In this document: positions 19,359 through 27,636 of the stretch, in pieces
Layout of the letters: each line of letters begins with the position of its first letter
How positions within the stretch are numbered: the first letter of the stretch is position 1
Origin: an uncultured Lachnospiraceae bacterium
GTDB taxonomy: Bacteria; Bacillota; Clostridia; Lachnospirales; Lachnospiraceae
Direction: 5' to 3'
Assembly (NCBI GenBank): GCA_900319245.1
Contig: ONNQ01000025.1
Location: 1 to 38,724 of the forward strand
DNA length: 38,724 nt
Position numbers and translations under genes: made by a program
The notes under the pieces: model-generated
Database searches by the model: none
What the model saw: the letters and a program-made list of their open reading frames with translations, nothing else
Told to the model about the DNA's origin: nothing

Positions 19359-20171
19359 TTACTCGATGGGCGGCAGAATGTCCTTCAGGCCTTCCATAAA
19401 GGTGCTCTCATAGTATTCCGCTCTGCCTGTGTCAAAATATCCTGTCATCTCGGGATCGATCGGGATCCTGGCTACAACCGGAATATTCTCCTTGGCCGCG
19501 ATCTCTTCCACATGGCTGTCGCCGAACAGGCGGATCTCTTCGCCGCAGTGCGGGCACTTGACGTAGCTCATGTTCTCTACGATGCCCAGTACCGGCACTT
19601 TCATGAGTTTCGCCATGCCCAGTGCCTTCTTGACGATCATGCTGACCAGATCCTGCGGGGTCGTGACGACGATGATGCCGTCGATCGGCAGGGACTGGAA
19701 TACAGTCAGCGGTACGTCGCCGGTTCCCGGAGGCATATCGATGAACATATAGTCTACATAGCCCCAGTTGACGTCAGTCCAGAACTGCTTGAGCGCGCCG
19801 GTGATGACAGGGCTTCTCCAGATGACCGGTGCGTCTTCCTGCTTGGTGAGAAGGTTCATGGACATGATCTTGATGCCGGTCACGGTGTTGGCGGGATAGA
19901 GACATTCCTCTGTCGCAACAAGGTCGGGATAGCCTACGCCAAACATCTTGGGGATGCTGGGTCCTGTGATATCCGCGTCCAGGATGGCGGTCTGGTAGCC
20001 GTTTCTTCTGGCCCAGAGAGCGCTCATGCCGGTCACGGACGATTTGCCGACGCCGCCTTTGCCGCTGACAACTGCGATCACTTTATTGACATGACTGCCC
20101 TTGTTGGGCTCGATGTGAAAATCCGGGGGTGTGGGCGGCTTGGGCGCGCCACTGTTATTCTGTGCACTCAT
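19359..20171 (-). CDS. Mrp/NBP35-family ATP-binding protein (iron-sulfur cluster carrier)
   Basis: A P-loop ATPase of the Mrp/ApbC/NBP35 group, which binds and transfers iron-sulfur clusters as a dimer. The 270-residue protein has the deviant Walker A motif GKGGVGKS at 37-44, DADITGPSIPKMFG, the switch motif DMPPGTGD at 145-152, and the cluster-binding CPHC at 206-209. The start at 20171 is supported by GGAGG eight bases upstream; an in-frame start 13 codons earlier is not. It is the probable first gene of the coaX-ftsH-uvrC array, since the 199-bp gap upstream holds a large hairpin. Confidence 0.92.
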   Translation of the reverse strand: MSAQNNSGAPKPPTPPDFHIEPNKGSHVNKVIAVVSGKGGVGKSSVTGMSALWARRNGYQTAILDADITGPSIPKMFGVGYPDLVATEECLYPANTVTGIKIMSMNLLTKQEDAPVIWRSPVITGALKQFWTDVNWGYVDYMFIDMPPGTGDVPLTVFQSLPIDGIIVVTTPQDLVSMIVKKALGMAKLMKVPVLGIVENMSYVKCPHCGEEIRLFGDSHVEEIAAKENIPVVARIPIDPEMTGYFDTGRAEYYESTFMEGLKDILPPIE

Positions 20172-20284
20172 GGTTGGTTCCTCCATTATGATCGTAATAA
20201 TATAGGCCATTTCTCAAAAAGCCTGTCCTTTAATAATAATGGATACTTCGCCTTTTGAAAAGTGCTTTATGGGGCACCGCTTCC

Positions 20285-20353
20285 ATGGGGTACGACCCCT
20301 ATACGCACGAATGGGGTACGACCCCTACATGCACTGTAGGGGTCGTACCCCAT
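20285..20353. repeat. Palindromic repeat cluster (REP-like)
   Basis: A 13-base unit, GGGGTACGACCCC, occurs twice directly (within 20287-20299 and 20313-20325) and once inverted (20339-20351). The second and third copies form a perfect 19-bp inverted repeat (20311-20329 and 20335-20353) with loop TGCAC. No T run follows in either direction. It separates the alpha/beta hydrolase gene from the mrp-type gene. It looks like a dispersed extragenic palindrome rather than a standard terminator. Confidence 0.75.
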
Positions 20354-20370
20354 CGATAACCGTCTGTAAA

Positions 20371-21411
20371 TCAATCTTTGCAAACTGTAAGCGCCGGTGC
20401 AACCGTCCCCAGGAAGGTATCCACCTTGGCCCAGTATCTCTCGGGGTCCACGCAGACGCTCATGACATGCTCCGCGCCGGGCATCAGCATAGACATCTTC
20501 TGGCAGGACGCCGCCTCGAACAGGTTCTTCATCATGCGGCAAGGAATAAAGGAATCCGCTTCGCCATGAATGAACAGCGTCGGGGTGACCGATCTCTGCA
20601 CCGCCTCGATCGGCGCTGCCTTCTTAAGGTCATAGCCGGCTTCCACCAGTGATACGGCCCTTAGGAGCGGCATGATCACTTCCGCGGGCACCGGCGGCTT
20701 CTGTTCCAGGTTGTTGTAGACCTCGATGAACTCGCCGATTGCCGTATCATAGCCTGCGTCTTCCACACAGGCCTTCACATTGGAAGGGAGCTTTTCGCCC
20801 GTCGTCATCATGACCGTCGCGGCGCCCATAGAAATACCGTGGAGAATGATGGCCGCCTCCGGATCCCTCTCCAGGATCTTGTCGATCCAGAGGATGATGT
20901 CCAGCCTGTCGTGATAGCCGTATCCGACATAGGTGCCCTCGCTCTTTCCGTGTCCCCGCAGATCCGGCAAAAGCACGTGCATGCCGTAGTGATCGCGGTA
21001 GTGCTGCGCATACTGGCCGACACTCTCCGACGTATCCGAGTAGCCGTGCACACAGATCGCATACCGGTGCTCGCCCTCCGGCGCCGGGGAAGGGATGAAA
21101 TTGGCGTGGATATGAAGGCCGTCCTCGGTCATCGCATACCAGTCCTCCCGCTCCGGGTGCTCGTTCATCCAGCGGCGGCCGCGCACATAGGGTCTCTCCG
21201 ACGGATCCTTGTCGCGGCTCTTGTCATGCCGGACCGGTTTCATGGAGAACATGTAAAAATAGTGCGCTGCCCCCAGCAATGCGCCGGCTCCGACGCAGGC
21301 GCTTGTGCCGGCCACAAATTTGAGTGCCTCACGCATCGCGGATTTCTTTTTCTTCACGCTTTTCTTATTTTTAGTATTGGTCTCTTCTTCCTTCGATCTC
21401 TTATTCGCCAT
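20371..21411 (-). CDS. Membrane-anchored alpha/beta hydrolase
   Basis: A 346-residue protein with a lysine-rich N-terminal segment, one hydrophobic helix at about 30-52 that should anchor it in the membrane, and a C-terminal alpha/beta hydrolase fold. The likely catalytic triad is Ser194 in HGISMG, Asp286 in HGEADSF and His315 in GAEHV. The oxyanion-hole region is CVHGYSD and PDLRGHGKSEG is typical of the fold. The substrate is unknown; homologues are often annotated as serine aminopeptidase-like or acyl esterases. The start at 21411 follows GAGAGG. It lies 25 bp after the PAS-protein gene, so the two are probably cotranscribed. Confidence 0.9.
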   Translation of the reverse strand: MANKRSKEEETNTKNKKSVKKKKSAMREALKFVAGTSACVGAGALLGAAHYFYMFSMKPVRHDKSRDKDPSERPYVRGRRWMNEHPEREDWYAMTEDGLHIHANFIPSPAPEGEHRYAICVHGYSDTSESVGQYAQHYRDHYGMHVLLPDLRGHGKSEGTYVGYGYHDRLDIILWIDKILERDPEAAIILHGISMGAATVMMTTGEKLPSNVKACVEDAGYDTAIGEFIEVYNNLEQKPPVPAEVIMPLLRAVSLVEAGYDLKKAAPIEAVQRSVTPTLFIHGEADSFIPCRMMKNLFEAASCQKMSMLMPGAEHVMSVCVDPERYWAKVDTFLGTVAPALTVCKD

Positions 21412-21436
21412 ACTGCAAAGTCCTCTCATTGGCCGC

Positions 21437-24031
21437 TCACGGCATATTCATGCACACAGTGACCATAAATTCGGTTCCCTCGCCTCTGCGGCTGCGGACC
21501 CTGACATTGCCTCCCATAATGCGGACAATCTCTCTTGCGGTATAGAGTCCCGCGCGAAGCGGATCATCTCTTTCATCCTTCATCTCGAACATGCCCTGCA
21601 TGAGCTCGCTGGCAATGCTGCTGCCGTTATCCCGGATCGTAAAGTACAGATAGACCCGGTTCCCCGACGCTCTGTCCGCCCGACAGCCCAGGTTGATCAC
21701 GCCGCCCTCCGGCGTCTGCTCCGTTACACTCTCGAGAAGACTCACAAGCGCCCTCTGCAGCTTGGCCTTGTCGCCGATCGCCTGCTCCGGCATGGATACG
21801 CTCTTTTTAAGTTCCAATCGGATCCGCTTTTTCTCGCAGACAGGCTTTTGCAGAACCATCACGTTCGTAAGGCACTCGTCGATGGAGAAGAGTTCCTCTT
21901 TCAGAACGCCGTCGTCGGACGCCGCCATCTGCACCAGATCATCCATAACTGTATTTCTGACAGGTTCCACGTTCTCATTGGCAGGCGTCTCTTCTACATT
22001 GCGCGTAGTCGCCCGGCCAAGCGGCGCTGCATTTGCAGAAGGTCCGGCCGCCTCCGCCTTTTGCGCCTGCGTGTCAAAACGCCGCCTGAGGCTGCGTGCC
22101 GGCACTGTGTCAAAAAATCCATCCTCGCTGTCCATCGTCTGCTGCAGAAGCGGCGCATTCTGTGCCTCCTCCAGCCGCGACGGGCTCTCCTGATAGGAAG
22201 GCGCCCTTCCGCTCTGCTGCACTGCCGACGCCTTCCCAATGATAGGTCTGCCGCCGGACGGCTGCTGCACCGGTGCCTGCGGCGTCACCTTGGACTTGGT
22301 CATGGCGTCGATCATTTCCTGCAGGCGCTGCACGGTTTTGGCCTGCTCCTTCTCGCGAAGCTGGCTGCTGTTCATCTGGCGTTCGCGGAGGGCCTCCGAC
22401 TCCCGCAGTGCGTCCATGGTGCGCTTGAGCTCCTGCTCCAGCTTATCGATCTCCGCCTGCTTGGTCGCAAGTTCCTTCTCGCAGTCCGCCGACATGAGTT
22501 CGATGGTCCGCTTCTGCTTGGCGAGTTCGTTTTCCTGCACACGGCGATAGTTTTCAAGCTGCTTTTCCAGCATCTGCTCCTTGTCGGTGTAGGACCGCTG
22601 GAGCTCCTGCTCTCTGGCCTCGTATTCGAGCCGCAGCTGCTTTTCCTTGATTTCGATGGAGCCCTTCTGGGAATCCAGGACCTGGTTCATCTTGACGCGG
22701 AAGGATTCGATCTGCTCCTGCGTCTTGGCTTGGGCTTCCTCGATCTCCTTGCGAACCGTGGTCTGGGCCTCCTCCACCTGGAGTCTCGCCTTCTCCTCGG
22801 CCTCCCGGATCTCCACCTTGGCCCGTTCCTGCTGCAGGCGGGAGGCGGCCTCCGCCTTGGCGATGAGCTGGTCTGTGGCCTTTCTGGCTTCGTCCTTGTC
22901 GACATAGAAGAGCATACGCAGCCGGTTTCCATTGTGGTCAGCGCTGTTGATCAGGTACACGTCTGTCCAGCGCTTCGTGCCGTCCGCCTGTTCCATCTCG
23001 AACATGCCGACATAGGGGTCCTTGGCGACCATTTCCAGATGGGACTGGGTCATCCGCTTTCTGGTGATACTGGTCATTTCCAGACGGTAAAAAGGATCCT
23101 TGGCCACTTCATCCGCAAAGCCTGCCATACTGAGCCCAAACCGCTCGGGGAACTGGCGGCTCACGTAGACGGGGCGCCAGTTGCCGGGCTCACCGGAAAT
23201 GGCGCAGATCCCACCCGGTATTTTGCCCAGGATATCCGCCGCCGAGGCGACGCGCTCCTGCATCTGCGCATGGATCTGGTTAAAACCGGTCGTCTCCTGG
23301 AAGATGCAGTAGTAGACGGTGTTCTCGCCTTCCTGGTAGGCAGGCGCACCGATCATGCGGTACTGGAAGCGGTTTCCGTCCCTTCTATAGAAGGTCAGGT
23401 TGACGGCCAGATGTCCGTTGGTTCCCTGGATCTCCTTGAGCTTGTCCATGATCTTGTCGCGTTCCTCGTCCGAGACCATGAAAAAGGGATCTCTCTCCAT
23501 CTGCTTCTGGAACTGATCCTCTTTATAATGAAGCTTCTTCCAGAAATACTCATTATAAAACAGGGTCCTGGGACCCTCTTCCTTCATATAGGCAAAAATC
23601 AGCACGCCGCAGGGGAGATTCTCTGTGAACTCCCGGATCTGCTCCATCCCGCCCTGTCCCTGTCTCTCGGACATATGGATGAACGTGATCTCGAAGTGCT
23701 GCCCGCGCTTGCAGATAGCCATGCTGCAGCGAAGATAGACGGCCTTCTCCTCCTCCTTGGGCACGAGATTGATCTCGTACGCCACCGTCGAAATGTCCGC
23801 GGCGCTCGGTGAACTCTTGATCGATACAATGTCCACGTAATGCCGTTCGGGTCTCGCTGTCATCTCCTCCTGCAGGAAATCGTGAATCTCCTTGGCAGAG
23901 AGGAAATGATACATCTGCCTGGGCGTGATCCAGACCACGTCATAGGCCATGTCTTCCAGGCACAGGTCCGGATCTCTCATGCTGAAAAAGCTATTCAAAA
24001 AATTTTTTCCAAAATCTATCGGTGTCTGCAT
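21437..24031 (-). CDS. PAS and coiled-coil sensor protein with degenerate kinase ATPase domain
   Basis: An 864-residue soluble protein. Residues 1-125 look like a SnoaL-like sensory domain. Two PAS-type domains follow at about 128-255 and 262-380. A long Glu/Gln-rich coiled coil spans 385-580, then a disordered linker to about 690. A C-terminal HATPase-like domain occupies about 714-864. The ATPase part keeps DNG (801-803) and a glycine box RAGLYTAREI, but the usual Asn of the N box is missing (GDKAKLQRALVSLLESV). No phosphoacceptor His is evident before it. It is therefore probably a non-canonical or inactive kinase used for signalling by binding. No transmembrane helix or neighbouring response regulator is seen. 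A TGCTATAAT box ends seven bases before the ATG, suggesting a leaderless mRNA. Confidence 0.8.
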   Translation of the reverse strand: MQTPIDFGKNFLNSFFSMRDPDLCLEDMAYDVVWITPRQMYHFLSAKEIHDFLQEEMTARPERHYVDIVSIKSSPSAADISTVAYEINLVPKEEEKAVYLRCSMAICKRGQHFEITFIHMSERQGQGGMEQIREFTENLPCGVLIFAYMKEEGPRTLFYNEYFWKKLHYKEDQFQKQMERDPFFMVSDEERDKIMDKLKEIQGTNGHLAVNLTFYRRDGNRFQYRMIGAPAYQEGENTVYYCIFQETTGFNQIHAQMQERVASAADILGKIPGGICAISGEPGNWRPVYVSRQFPERFGLSMAGFADEVAKDPFYRLEMTSITRKRMTQSHLEMVAKDPYVGMFEMEQADGTKRWTDVYLINSADHNGNRLRMLFYVDKDEARKATDQLIAKAEAASRLQQERAKVEIREAEEKARLQVEEAQTTVRKEIEEAQAKTQEQIESFRVKMNQVLDSQKGSIEIKEKQLRLEYEAREQELQRSYTDKEQMLEKQLENYRRVQENELAKQKRTIELMSADCEKELATKQAEIDKLEQELKRTMDALRESEALRERQMNSSQLREKEQAKTVQRLQEMIDAMTKSKVTPQAPVQQPSGGRPIIGKASAVQQSGRAPSYQESPSRLEEAQNAPLLQQTMDSEDGFFDTVPARSLRRRFDTQAQKAEAAGPSANAAPLGRATTRNVEETPANENVEPVRNTVMDDLVQMAASDDGVLKEELFSIDECLTNVMVLQKPVCEKKRIRLELKKSVSMPEQAIGDKAKLQRALVSLLESVTEQTPEGGVINLGCRADRASGNRVYLYFTIRDNGSSIASELMQGMFEMKDERDDPLRAGLYTAREIVRIMGGNVRVRSRRGEGTEFMVTVCMNMP

Positions 24032-24119
24032 GTTCCCATTATAGCAAACTCCATAGCCTTCGGCACAGCCGTGTAACAAAAAAGTGCGTCAAAACATTGC
24101 CCCTTCCATGAATCTTACA

Positions 24120-24148
24120 TTGACGAAATCCCGCGCACGGTACACAAT
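24120..24148 (+). promoter_or_regulatory. Promoter of rlmH
   Basis: TTGACG, 17 bases, CACAAT, placing the start near 24155 and leaving a leader of about 47 bases before the rlmH ATG. Confidence 0.5.
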
Positions 24149-24201
24149 TACTTGAGCCAGTGTTCGCGCACAACATACACCCCGGAAAGGAATCCGTCTC
24201 T

Positions 24202-24675
24202 ATGATCCGTATACTATGCATCGGCAAAATGAAGGATAAAGCCCTCCACATGCTGGAGGAGGAATATATCAAGAGGCTCAAGGCCTTTAGTAAAGTGGAA
24301 GTCGTCGAGGTCAAGGACGAGCCCAACGAGCACGTCGAGCGGGAAAAGGAAGCCGCCATGGCCAAGGAAAAAGAGGGGGAGCGCGCACTGGCTCAGATCA
24401 AAGACAACGATCTGGTGATCCTGTTGGACCTGCACGGCTCGCACTGGGACAGCGAGACCTTCGCCAGAAAGCTCGGGGAATGGCAGAGTGCTTCCTCCAA
24501 TCTGGTTTTTGTCATCGCGGGATCCCTGGGACCCTCGCCGGCGCTGACGGCCCGTGCCAACGTGCGCTGGAAGCTGTCGGACCTGACCTTCACGCATCTG
24601 ATGACCCGCGTGCTGGTGCTGGAGCAGATCTACCGGGGCTTTATGATCCTGGGCGGGCGCAAGTATCACAAGTAA
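24202..24675 (+). CDS. rlmH: 23S rRNA (pseudouridine(1915)-N(3))-methyltransferase RlmH
   Basis: RlmH is a small SPOUT methyltransferase that modifies pseudouridine 1915 in helix 69 of 23S rRNA. The 157-residue protein has the usual size. It begins MIRILCIGKMKDKAL, contains the cofactor-loop region FVIAGSLGPSPAL and DLTFTHLMTRVLVLEQIYR, and ends with YHK at the extreme C-terminus, which is diagnostic. The start at 24202 has AAAGGA upstream, and an earlier in-frame start adds 14 unrelated residues. It has its own promoter and runs divergently from the PAS-protein gene. Confidence 0.95.
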   Translation: MIRILCIGKMKDKALHMLEEEYIKRLKAFSKVEVVEVKDEPNEHVEREKEAAMAKEKEGERALAQIKDNDLVILLDLHGSHWDSETFARKLGEWQSASSNLVFVIAGSLGPSPALTARANVRWKLSDLTFTHLMTRVLVLEQIYRGFMILGGRKYHK

Positions 24676-24839
24676 AGGAGGGGGCGAGCATTTTTTCACA
24701 ATTTCTTCACAGGATATACCCGATTTGAACATATTTCTTCTATATGATTACATCATCGACAGGGACGTGATGAACGACTCCCCCCTCAAATGATTCATTC
24801 TCCTGTCGGTCGTATTGTTTATCATTTTCCCCCCTTTAT

Positions 24840-24907
24840 AAAGAGCCCTTCGGAATGTGTATTGCATATCGATGCATATTCCGAAGGGCTCTTTCCCTTT
24901 TTTATTG
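24840..24907 (+). terminator. Strong intrinsic terminator
   Basis: Twenty-base arms with a single mismatch (24840-24859 and 24875-24894) are followed by CCC and a T-rich run on the plus strand. It ends transcription from rlmH before the transporter promoter. Confidence 0.85.
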
Positions 24908-24918
24908 CAAAATGGATA

Positions 24919-24947
24919 TTGCAGTCCAAGAACTTAATGAATATAAT
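24919..24947 (+). promoter_or_regulatory. Promoter of the amino-acid ABC transporter operon
   Basis: TTGCAG (24919-24924), 17 bases, perfect TATAAT (24942-24947). It lies just after the terminator and about 105 bases before the binding-protein ATG. Confidence 0.7.
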
Positions 24948-25056
24948 AGAGGAAGTTTTGATGAATTTTATGCATCAGAATTTATAATTATTCAGGACGC
25001 TGCTGAAAACTTCGCAAAGTTTTATGCAGTGAACGAATCTTTAAGGAGGATTTACA

Positions 25057-25923
25057 ATGAAAAAGTATTTTGCAATGCTTCTTGCAGGCATGATGGCTGT
25101 CTCTTTAGCAGCTTGCGGCGGCAGCAGCTCCGCATCCACAGCGCCTGCTGAGACTGAGGCTGAGACCGAAGCTGAAGTCACTGAGGAAGGTACCACGGAA
25201 GCAGAGGCGCCCGCCGAGGCAGGCGAAGAGACCGCTGCAATCACAACAGTTGAGGAAGGCGTTCTCCACATGGCTACCAACGCTGCATTCCCGCCCTATG
25301 AGATGATCTCTGACGACGGCGGTTTCGAAGGCATCGACGTTGAGATCGCTACTGAGATTGCAAACAAGCTCGGCCTTGAGCTGGTCGTTGACGACATGGA
25401 GTTCGGTTCTGTCATCACATCCGTACAGAGCGGCAAGTCCGATATCGCGATGGCAGGTCTTACGGTTACTGAAGAGCGCAAGCAGAACGTAGACTTCACA
25501 GAGTCCTACGCGACCGGCATCCAGGTCATCATCGTACCTGAGGATTCCGACATTCTCACTGTTGACGATCTTGCAAATGACAAGATGATCGGCGTGCAGG
25601 ACGGCACAACCGGTTACATCTACTGCTCCGACGACTACGGCGAGGATCACATCACATCCTACACCAACGGCGCTATGGCAATCGAAGCCCTCAAGGGCGG
25701 CAAGGTTGACGCGGTCGTCATCGACAACGAGCCCGCGAAGGCATTTGTGGCAGCCAATGAAGGTCTGAAGATCCTTGACACCGAGTACATCGTTGAGAAC
25801 TATGCAATCGGCATCTCCAAGGACAACTCCGGTCTTCGTGATGCAGTCAACAACGCACTGACTGAGCTCATCGCTGACGGCACAGTCCAGCAGATCGTCG
25901 ACAAGTACATCACGGCTGAATAA
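25057..25923 (+). CDS. Amino-acid ABC transporter substrate-binding lipoprotein
   Basis: The extracellular binding component of a polar amino-acid importer. The 288-residue precursor has a lipoprotein signal peptide ending in SLAAC, so Cys20 would be lipidated and hold it on the membrane. A Ser/Glu/Ala/Thr-rich linker of about 45 residues follows. The family 3 solute-binding domain shows NAAFPPYEM, GIDVEIATEIANKLGLEL and SGKSDIAMAGLTVTEERKQN. The ligand cannot be fixed from sequence. The start has AAGGAGG. It is first in the operon, and a hairpin behind it (25961-26002) may keep its mRNA more abundant than that of the permease. Confidence 0.94.
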   Translation: MKKYFAMLLAGMMAVSLAACGGSSSASTAPAETEAETEAEVTEEGTTEAEAPAEAGEETAAITTVEEGVLHMATNAAFPPYEMISDDGGFEGIDVEIATEIANKLGLELVVDDMEFGSVITSVQSGKSDIAMAGLTVTEERKQNVDFTESYATGIQVIIVPEDSDILTVDDLANDKMIGVQDGTTGYIYCSDDYGEDHITSYTNGAMAIEALKGGKVDAVVIDNEPAKAFVAANEGLKILDTEYIVENYAIGISKDNSGLRDAVNNALTELIADGTVQQIVDKYITAE

Positions 25924-25960
25924 TACGTGTCTTTGCGATAAAGACATACCTTGACTTTTA

Positions 25961-26002
25961 ATCGCCATGCCCGGTCCGGTGACGGTTTCGCGGCATGGCG
26001 AT
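25961..26002 (+). other. Intercistronic hairpin between binding protein and permease genes
   Basis: Perfect 11-base arms (25961-25971 and 25992-26002) enclose a 20-base loop, with no T run after it. It fits an mRNA-stabilising or processing element. An ATG at 25995 in frame with the permease lies inside the 3' arm and is an unlikely start. Confidence 0.65.
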
Positions 26003-26069
26003 CTTCCTATATGGAAATTTCTTATATGCAGTTGTTTTTATAGGTTTTAAGAATTTGGGAGGTATTGAT

Positions 26070-26789
26070 TTGGGCGCATTTTTCTCAGATCTGGCTGCGC
26101 AATTCCATCAGGCTTTTATCGAAGCGGACAGATGGCAGCGCTATCTCTCCGGTATCGGAGTTTCCTTTACAGTCACGCTAGGCGCGCTGGCGATCGGCGT
26201 CATCCTCGGCGTTCTGGTCGCGGTGGTCCGCACGCTGCATGACCAGCAAAAGCCCCACGAAAAGAATGCGCTTCTGAGCATTCTCAATGCGATCGGACAG
26301 GTGTACACGACGGCGATCCGCGGAACGCCTATGATGGTACAGCTCCTGATCATGGGCTTCGTCATCTTTAAATCCAGCCGCAACCTGGTCGGCGTCGCGA
26401 TCCTCTCTCTTGGCATCAACTCCGGCGCCTACACCGCTGAGATCATCCGAAGCGGTATCATGTCGATCGATCCCGGCCAGATGGAAGCCGGCCGAAGCCT
26501 TGGCATGGACTATATCACGGTCATGAAGGACATCATTATCCCCCAGGCCATCAAGAACATCCTGCCGGCCCTCGGCAACGAGCTGATCACCCTGTTCAAG
26601 GACACGTCCCTGGTCACGGTCATCGGACTGACAGACCTCACCAAGGCTGCGCAGCAGATCCAGGCCAAAACATACCAGGCCTTCATGCCCTACATCGGTA
26701 TCGCGCTCATGTACCTCGTTGTGGTCATGATTTTGACCAAGCTCCTCGGTATTCTGGAAAGGAGGATGAGAGAAAGTGACAGACGCTAA
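26070..26789 (+). CDS. Amino-acid ABC transporter permease
   Basis: Membrane subunit of the His/Glu/Gln/Arg-type importers. About 239 residues with several membrane helices, starting after an amphipathic head ([14 protein letters not shown]). The cytoplasmic EAA-type loop [28 protein letters not shown] contacts the ATPase. A TTG at 26070 is chosen as start because GGGAGG stands seven bases before it. An ATG at 25995 would add 25 residues but lacks a ribosome-binding site and lies in a hairpin. Its end overlaps the ATPase gene by 14 bp. Confidence 0.9.
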   Translation: MGAFFSDLAAQFHQAFIEADRWQRYLSGIGVSFTVTLGALAIGVILGVLVAVVRTLHDQQKPHEKNALLSILNAIGQVYTTAIRGTPMMVQLLIMGFVIFKSSRNLVGVAILSLGINSGAYTAEIIRSGIMSIDPGQMEAGRSLGMDYITVMKDIIIPQAIKNILPALGNELITLFKDTSLVTVIGLTDLTKAAQQIQAKTYQAFMPYIGIALMYLVVVMILTKLLGILERRMRESDRR

Positions 26790-27555
26790 GAATAACACGT
26801 CCGCCAAGGCTCCTGTGCAGCCCGGCGAAGTGATGATCCACGTGGACAACCTCAAGAAGTCTTTTGGCGACAACCATGTCCTCAACGGCATCACCCAGGA
26901 TATTAGAAAAGGCGAGAAGGTCGTCATCATCGGTCCCTCCGGCTCCGGAAAATCCACCTTCCTGCGGTGTCTCAATCTCCTCGAGATTCCGACCAGCGGC
27001 AAGATCATCTTCGAGGGCACAGACATCACCGACAGCAAAGTGGACATCAATGCGGTTCGCAGAAGAATGGGCATGGTCTTCCAGCACTTCAATCTCTTCC
27101 CCAATATGACCGTCCGCAGGAACATCACGCTGGCGCCTGTGCGCACCGGCTATATGAAGCAGGAAGAGGCGGACAAGGAAGCAGAGCGCCTGCTGGCCCG
27201 CGTCGGACTCCTCGACAAGGCGGACGCCTATCCGTCCAGCCTTTCCGGCGGACAGAAGCAACGGATCGCGATCGTGCGCGCGCTTGCCATGAATCCGGAT
27301 ATGCTCCTCTTCGATGAGCCCACTTCCGCCCTGGACCCCGAAATGGTCGGCGAAGTGCTCGAAGTTATGAAGGAGCTCGCGGACGACGGCATGACCATGG
27401 CCGTTGTCACCCACGAGATGGGCTTTGCGCGAGAAGTCGGCACCCGCGTCCTCTTCATCGACGAAGGCATTGTCAAAGAAGAGAACACGCCGAACGAATT
27501 CTTCTCCAACCCGCAGAATCCGCGCCTGCAGGATTTCCTGTCCAAGGTGCTGTGA
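26776..27555 (+). CDS. Amino-acid ABC transporter ATP-binding protein
   Basis: The energising subunit of the importer, 259 residues. It has Walker [10 protein letters not shown], the Q-loop in [15 protein letters not shown], the signature LSGGQKQR, Walker [12 protein letters not shown] and the switch His in VVTHEMGF, all typical of the GlnQ/HisP family. It starts with GTG at 26776, with GGAGG about ten bases before it, inside the permease coding end, so the two are translationally coupled. A terminator follows at 27567-27602. Confidence 0.95.
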   Translation: MTDAKNNTSAKAPVQPGEVMIHVDNLKKSFGDNHVLNGITQDIRKGEKVVIIGPSGSGKSTFLRCLNLLEIPTSGKIIFEGTDITDSKVDINAVRRRMGMVFQHFNLFPNMTVRRNITLAPVRTGYMKQEEADKEAERLLARVGLLDKADAYPSSLSGGQKQRIAIVRALAMNPDMLLFDEPTSALDPEMVGEVLEVMKELADDGMTMAVVTHEMGFAREVGTRVLFIDEGIVKEENTPNEFFSNPQNPRLQDFLSKVL

Positions 27556-27566
27556 TCAGAATAATA

Positions 27567-27602
27567 AAAGAGGGTGTTGCAAGTGCAACGCCCTCTTTTT
27601 AT
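27567..27602. terminator. Bidirectional terminator between ABC operon and thrS
   Basis: Sixteen-base arms with one G-U-type mismatch around a two-base loop, followed by TTTTT on the plus strand and by TTTTATTATT on the minus strand. It ends the ABC transporter operon from the left and thrS from the right. Confidence 0.85.
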
Positions 27603-27636
27603 GCCTTATGAATTTGACTATTTTGACGCTGTCCGA

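Larger units (their letters stand above)
24676..25056 (+). other. Gene-free region between rlmH and the ABC transporter
   Basis: The first part holds no clear gene; a 7-bp inverted repeat CGACAGG/CCTGTCG lies at 24757-24763 and 24802-24808. A strong terminator (24840-24907) follows, then the promoter (24919-24947) and a leader of about 100 bases for the binding-protein gene, ending with AAGGAGG. No T-box or known riboswitch pattern was recognised. Confidence 0.6.

Noticed and set aside
21305-23812. 835-codon plus-strand frame opposite the PAS-protein gene
   Set aside because: Its Leu/His/Arg-rich translation mirrors the coiled-coil codons of the real gene, and no ribosome-binding site or domain is seen.
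24676-24839. Possible riboswitch or T-box upstream of the amino-acid transporter
   Set aside because: Only a 7-bp inverted repeat is present, no known aptamer or T-box core was recognised, and a strong terminator separates it from the transporter promoter.
25961-26002. Intrinsic terminator after the binding-protein gene
   Set aside because: The stem is strong but no T run follows, and the permease and ATPase genes downstream need read-through.
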